A stretch of DNA of 64,000 bases from Gemmatimonadaceae bacterium (lineage in GTDB: Bacteria > Gemmatimonadota > Gemmatimonadetes > Gemmatimonadales > Gemmatimonadaceae), in the NCBI GenBank assembly GCA_020852815.1, contig JADZAN010000036.1, positions 1-64,000 on the forward strand, in the 5' to 3' direction. Of this stretch, positions 57,977-64,000 are shown one piece after another. Made by a program: the position numbers and the translations under genes. Position 1 is the stretch's first letter, and every line of letters starts with the position of its first letter. A model generated the notes under the pieces. It had not been told where the DNA came from. It searched no databases and was given only the letters and a program-made list of their open reading frames with translations.

Positions 57977-59003
57977 ATGCCGATGCTCACGCCGACCTAC
58001 CTCACCTCCGCCTTCGACTTCGACCTCCCGGAGTCGTCCATCGCCCAGTCGCCCAGCGACCGGCGCGATGCGTCGCGGCTGATGGTGGTCGATCGCGCCA
58101 GCGGGACGATTGCGCACCGCACCTTCGCCGACCTGGCCGACTATGTCCCGTCGGGTGACGTGCTCGTCCGCAACACGACGAAGGTGATCCGCGCCCGCCT
58201 GCTGGGCCGGCGCGACTCCGGCGCCCCGGCAGAGGTGATGCTGCTCAAGTCGTTAGGCAACCACCGGTGGGAGGCACTAGTGCACCCCGGCGGGAAGCTG
58301 AGGCCCGGGCGCGTGGTGCACGTGGCGCCGGGCGTCGACGTGCGCATCGACGAGGTGACCGAGCGCCGCACCCGCGTAGTGACACTGCAGTCGTCGATGG
58401 ACGATGCCGACGCCATCGAGGCACACGGACACATCCCGCTCCCGCCGTACATCCACCGCGGTGATGCCACCGCCGACGCGGAGCGCTACCAGACGGTGTA
58501 TGCCCGCGAAGCCGGGTCGGTCGCCGCGCCGACGGCAGGGCTGCACTTCACCCCATCGCTCCTCGACACGCTGGTGACGCGCGGTGTGCAGCTGGCGGAT
58601 GTGGTGCTGCATGTCGGCGCGGGGACGTTCAAGCCGGTCGAGCACGACGACGTCGCCGCACACGTGATGCACGAGGAGTGGTACGCCGTGAGCGCGCGCT
58701 CGGCGGCGCAACTCAACGCCGCGCGCGACGCCGGTGCCGCGCTGTGCGGCGTGGGGACGACGACGGTGCGCACGCTGGAATCCAACCTCGACGCCCGGGG
58801 ACGCTTCCATCCGGGCCAGGGCGAAACGACGATCTTCATCTATCCCCCGTATCGCATTCGCGCGGTCGACCACCTCGTCACCAACTTTCACCTGCCGCGC
58901 TCCACGCTCCTCATGCTCGTGGCCGCCTTTGCCGGCTACGACCTGGTCATGGAGGCGTACCGCGTCGCGGTGCGCGACGGATACCGCTTCTACTCCTACG
59001 GCG

Positions 59004-59023
<20 letters not shown>
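57977..59023 (+). CDS. queA: S-adenosylmethionine:tRNA ribosyltransferase-isomerase (queuosine pathway)
   Basis: 348 aa. QueA adds the cyclopentene-diol precursor from SAM to preQ1 in tRNA. Signatures: DFDLPESSIAQSPSDRRDASRLMVV, FADLADYVPSGDVLVRNTTKVI, SVAAPTAGLHFT, LHVGAGTFKPVEHDD and NFHLPRSTLLMLVAAF, ending YRFYSYGDAMLIL. The ATG at 57977 gives the usual N-terminus. It opens a seven-gene run; the next start lies inside its last codons. Confidence 0.95.
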
Positions 59024-61048
<2,025 letters not shown>

Positions 61049-61052
<4 letters not shown>

Positions 61053-61618
61053 GCCTGCTCCCGATCCAGGTCCTCGGCGCCTCGATCCTGCGCGTCGAGA
61101 CGACTCCGGTGGCCGAGATCACCGATGAGCTGCAGCTGCTCATCGACGACATGTTCGAGACCATGCACGCCGCGCAGGGCATCGGGCTCGCCGCGCCGCA
61201 GGTGGGGCGCAGCGAGCGGTTGGCGGTGATCGAGATCGAGGGGGAGCGGTTCGTCCTCATCAACCCCGAGATCGTCGAGGAAGGCGGGAACGACAAGGCG
61301 GAGGAAGGGTGCCTCTCGATTCCCGAGATCTATGGCGACGTGGAGCGCTCGTCGACGGTCGTGGTGCACGCGATGGACCGCGAGGGAAAGCACTTCGAGA
61401 TTGCGGCTGACGGCCTCCTCGCGCGCTGCCTGCAGCACGAGATCGACCACCTGCACGGCAAGCTCTTCATCGACTACCTGTCGTTCCTCAAGCGCCGCGC
61501 CGCGCTGGCCAAGTGGGAGCTGCAGAAGTCGAAGTATCCCGATTCACTCCGCATCCTCACGCCGGAAGTGGTGAAGCAGTTGCGGGAGGATCACGCGCAC
61601 GACGACGAACGGCTCTAG
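61049..61618 (+). CDS. def: Peptide deformylase
   Basis: 189 aa. Removes the N-formyl group from new proteins. Three signature motifs hold the metal and active site: GIGLAAPQVG, EEGCLSIP (metal Cys) and LQHEIDHLHGKLF (two His and catalytic Glu). The GTG start overlaps yajC. The fmt gene, its functional partner, follows 7 nt later. Confidence 0.96.
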
Positions 61619-61625
61619 GCCCGCG

Positions 61626-62567
61626 ATGCGCGTCCTGTTCTGGGGCACCCCGGACTTTGCCTGTCCGCCGCTGCGCGCCCTGCTGGGCGAGGGCTACGAC
61701 GTGGTCGGGGTCGTGACGCAGCCCGACAAGCCGCAGGGACGCTCCCGCTCCATCCTCGTCCCCTCCCCGGTAAAGGTCATCGCCGAGGAGGAAGGACTCC
61801 CGCTCCTGCAACCGGAGAAGCCGCGCGGGGAGGAGTTCGAGGCCGCGCTGCGCTCGCTCGCCCCCGACCTCTCGGTGGTCGTCGCCTACGGACATATCCT
61901 GCCGCAGTCGGTGATCGACCTTCCCCCGTTAGGCACGCTCAACATCCACGCCTCGCTCCTCCCGCGCTGGCGCGGCGCCGCCCCCATCCAGGCCGCCATC
62001 CTCGCCGGCGACGCCGAGTCGGGGGTCTCGATCATGCGAATGGTGCGGCGCATGGATGCCGGCCCCGTCATCCGGCAGGCCCCGACGCCCATCCTCGACG
62101 ACGAGACCTACGGCGAGTTGCAGCTGCGGCTCTCGGAGCTGGGCGCGCTGGCCATCGTCGAGGCGCTCACCCTCATGTCGCTCGGCTCCACCAACGAGGT
62201 CGTGCAGGACGAGTCGCTGGCGACCTACGCACCGAAGGTCGAGCGCGAACAGGCACAGGTGGACTGGGCGCGCGACGCGCGTGACGTGGCGCGCGCCGTG
62301 CGCGCCTATGACCCCCGCCCCGGAGCCTTCACCCTCCAGCGCGGACTCGACGTGAAGCTCTTCGGCGTGCGCGTCGCCCCCGACGCCCACGGCGACCCGG
62401 GCGCCCTCCTCGCCATCGACGAGAGCGGGATGCTCGTGGCCTGCGGCAGCGGTGGCGGCGTGCGCATTGGCTATGTGCACCCCGCCGGAAAGCGCCGACT
62501 GGCGGCCCTGGACTGGGCGCAAGGGCGCGGCATCGCCGTCGGCGACGTGCTCGGGGCGAGCGTGTGA
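61626..62567 (+). CDS. fmt: Methionyl-tRNA formyltransferase
   Basis: 313 aa. Formylates Met-tRNAi for initiation. The hydrolase-like N-terminal domain has FWGTPDFACPPLRALL, VTQPDKPQGR, the formyl-transfer loop NIHASLLPRWRGAAPIQ and the C-terminal OB-type domain (VRAYDPRPGAFT). Together with def it forms the start-formylation pair. Its last bases overlap the thioesterase start. Confidence 0.95.
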   Translation: MRVLFWGTPDFACPPLRALLGEGYDVVGVVTQPDKPQGRSRSILVPSPVKVIAEEEGLPLLQPEKPRGEEFEAALRSLAPDLSVVVAYGHILPQSVIDLPPLGTLNIHASLLPRWRGAAPIQAAILAGDAESGVSIMRMVRRMDAGPVIRQAPTPILDDETYGELQLRLSELGALAIVEALTLMSLGSTNEVVQDESLATYAPKVEREQAQVDWARDARDVARAVRAYDPRPGAFTLQRGLDVKLFGVRVAPDAHGDPGALLAIDESGMLVACGSGGGVRIGYVHPAGKRRLAALDWAQGRGIAVGDVLGASV

Positions 62568-63031
62568 CTTCGGCTGGCCAGGGCGCCGCCGGCGCCAACG
62601 CCGACGCAGCGGAACGCATCCGCGCCTCTTTTGCCCGCCAGTCGTTCATGACGCTCCTCGGCGCCGAGCTCTCGCGCGTGGAGCGGGGCGTGGTCGAGAT
62701 CGCGATCGCCCGGCGAGACGACCTGCTCCAGCAGCACGGCTTTCTGCACGCGGGAGTCCTCACCTCGCTCCTCGACTCGGCGTGCGGCTACTCGGCGCTC
62801 ACCGTGATGGACGGCGATAGCGGCGTGATGAGCATCGAGTTCAAGGTCAATCTGCTCGCCCCTGCAGCCGGCGACCGCTTCCTGGTCAGGGGTGAGGTGC
62901 TCAAGGCGGGCAAGACCGTTGTGGTCTGTCGCGGCGATGCCTACGCGATGGACGGCGAGGAGCCGCGCCTGGTCGCGGCGATGCAGGCGTCGATGATGGC
63001 GGTGCGCGGCAAGGCCAGCGTCCGCGACTGA
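62564..63031 (+). CDS. PaaI-type hotdog thioesterase
   Basis: 155 aa. Hotdog fold acyl-CoA thioesterase of the PaaI/YigI type: QHGFLHAGVLTSLLDSACGYSAL with the catalytic acid (Asp) in the long helix, then SIEFKVNLLAPAAG and VCRGDAYA. The substrate acyl-CoA is unknown. The start is a GTG overlapping the fmt stop (GTGTGA), so it is the end of the queA-fmt operon. Confidence 0.85.
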   Translation: MTSAGQGAAGANADAAERIRASFARQSFMTLLGAELSRVERGVVEIAIARRDDLLQQHGFLHAGVLTSLLDSACGYSALTVMDGDSGVMSIEFKVNLLAPAAGDRFLVRGEVLKAGKTVVVCRGDAYAMDGEEPRLVAAMQASMMAVRGKASVRD

Positions 63032-63247
63032 GCGGCGCTGCCGTCCTCATGAAGAACCTCTCCCTGCATCAGCCGCATCATTTCGGCGTGACCTGATCAA
63101 CTGCTGAGCACGCTATTGATGTAGCAGCTTTGGCGCATTGCCATGACAAGTCGCCGAGGGTATCGTGAGGTCCCCCGATCTCCGCCGACCGCGTCACGGG
63201 GCCAGGCGTGGTTCTCTTTGTCCCCACGTCCACTCGGCGCCCCGAAA

Positions 63248-63282
63248 TGACATGTCACATCCGCCTTCACGTGATGCACGTG
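63248..63282 (+). promoter_or_regulatory. Candidate operators upstream of the GntR-family gene
   Basis: TGACATGTCA (63248-63257) is a perfect palindrome, and CACGTG ATG CACGTG (63268-63282) is a near-palindrome; both end within 40 nt of the GntR-family ATG at 63288. They are the right size for a dimeric repressor and may be self-regulatory sites. No binding has been shown. Confidence 0.35.
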
Positions 63283-63287
63283 TGACC

Positions 63288-64000
63288 ATGGCCGGACATA
63301 AGCACGAACAGGTCTTTTCGATTCTGAGGCGCGAGATCCAGTCTGGTCGCTGGCGGATCGGCGATCGCCTGCCGTCGGAGGCCGAGCTCGTCCAGCGATT
63401 CGGTCACTCGCGCATCACCATCGGGAGGGCGCTGCGCGACCTGCAGGCCGAAGGGGTCATCGAGCGCCGCGCCGGCTCGGGGACCTATGTGCGAGGCCCC
63501 AGCACCAACAGCTCGCTCTCCTTCGGCCTCCTGATTCCCGACCTGGGCGTCACTGACATCTTCGAGCCGATGTGCCAGGGGATGATGGACTCGCGCCTGG
63601 CGCGGCAGCACGCGCTCGTGTGGGGGAGCGGCGCCGGTGACGACGACGCGCGCCCTCTCTCCAAGTCGGAGCGGGCGTGGGAGCTGGCGCAGCACTATCT
63701 GGAGCGCGGGATCTCGGGGCTCTTCTTTGCCCCGCTCGAGCATGTGACCGACAAGGACGCCGTCAACCTGCGCATCGCGAAGGCGTTCGACGACGCGCGG
63801 ATCCCCATCGTCCTCCTGGACCGTCCGCTCACCCCCTTCCCCAACCCGGGGCGGCACGACGTGGTCGGCATCGACAACCGAACCGCGGGATTTGTCGTCG
63901 CCGACCACCTGCTCAAGCTGGGCTGCCGCCGCCTCGCCTTCGTGGCCATCCCCAACGCCGCGGCGACCGTAGACGCGCGCGAAGCCGGCTACCGCGAGGC
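63288..64000 (+). CDS. GntR-family transcriptional regulator with LacI-type sugar-binding sensor, 3' truncated by the window
   Basis: First 237 codons visible, with no stop before the edge. N-terminal GntR winged helix: MAGHKHEQVFSILRREIQSG, GDRLPSEAELVQRFGHSRIT (recognition region) and GVIERRAGSGTYV. From about residue 78 a periplasmic-binding-protein type sensor follows (SFGLLIPDLG, GISGLFFAPLEHVTDKDAVN, IPIVLLDRPLTPFP, VVGIDNRTAGFVVADHLLKLGCRRLAFV), as in AraR-type repressors of sugar metabolism. The inducer is unknown. Confidence 0.85.
   Translation, partial: MAGHKHEQVFSILRREIQSGRWRIGDRLPSEAELVQRFGHSRITIGRALRDLQAEGVIERRAGSGTYVRGPSTNSSLSFGLLIPDLGVTDIFEPMCQGMMDSRLARQHALVWGSGAGDDDARPLSKSERAWELAQHYLERGISGLFFAPLEHVTDKDAVNLRIAKAFDDARIPIVLLDRPLTPFPNPGRHDVVGIDNRTAGFVVADHLLKLGCRRLAFVAIPNAAATVDAREAGYRE

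Overview
The window is about 70% GC and gene-dense. Its gene content is that of a Gram-negative, LPS-bearing heterotroph: an MsbA-like exporter, an LpxL-like acyltransferase, BamA-type barrels and PBP1A. The sequence style and gene set fit Gemmatimonadota best, but no species is asserted and this placement is an inference.

Layout. 1-543: the 5' end of a 23S rRNA gene on the minus strand with a near-consensus promoter at 792-820. No 16S or tRNA lies upstream of it; the next gene, on the opposite strand, is rlmI. 1.0-7.5 kb: rlmI, a secreted gamma-glutamyltransferase homologue, mutM with a metallo-beta-lactamase-fold hydrolase, a methyltransferase-like protein and a 51-aa protein. 7.58-8.65 kb: a strong bidirectional terminator, a 26-aa lysine/alanine-rich protein, and 0.9 kb with no convincing gene. 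8.6-14.7 kb: a BsuPI-like protein, a short-chain dehydrogenase without its catalytic Tyr, the threonine-degradation pair tdh-kbl set among short repeats, a zinc-ribbon membrane protein and an outer-membrane barrel. 14.8-20.4 kb: a large hybrid histidine kinase, an alkyladenine glycosylase, and a NYN nuclease with a LOTUS-like domain and a long Arg-Gly-rich disordered region.

20.7-28.1 kb: YjbQ, then an operon of sensor kinase, three tandem paralogous membrane coiled-coil proteins and an NtrC-type sigma-54 activator, followed by a BamA-like barrel and a DUF4390-like protein. 28.2-36.1 kb: an HNH nuclease with a His-Gly tail, ilvE, an amidohydrolase, a PHP phosphoesterase, PBP1A and tyrS. 36.1-45.2 kb: a tightly coupled minus-strand envelope operon (MsbA-like ABC, three glycosyltransferases, LpxL-like acyltransferase, class V aminotransferase) headed by a PorX-type response regulator. 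45.2-54.8 kb: a solo DnaB/KaiC-like ATPase, yebC, ruvC, ruvA, an aminotransferase, a GGDEF-EAL protein and ruvB, with several palindromic repeat elements between them. 55-57.9 kb: pntAB. 58-63 kb: an overlapping operon for queuosine tRNA modification and protein start/secretion (queA, TonB-C-like lipoprotein, tgt, yajC, def, fmt, thioesterase). 63.3 kb to the end: a truncated GntR/LacI-type regulator.

Themes. Many neighbours overlap by ATGA or GTGA, so translational coupling is common. An octamer, GCCTAACG/CGTTAGGC, recurs far more often than base composition predicts, in any reading frame and between genes. Several families of short intergenic repeats also recur. The most unusual items are the kinase/three-paralogue/NtrC operon, the NYN-LOTUS protein, the unlinked 23S gene, the octamer, and a PorX homologue next to an LPS operon.
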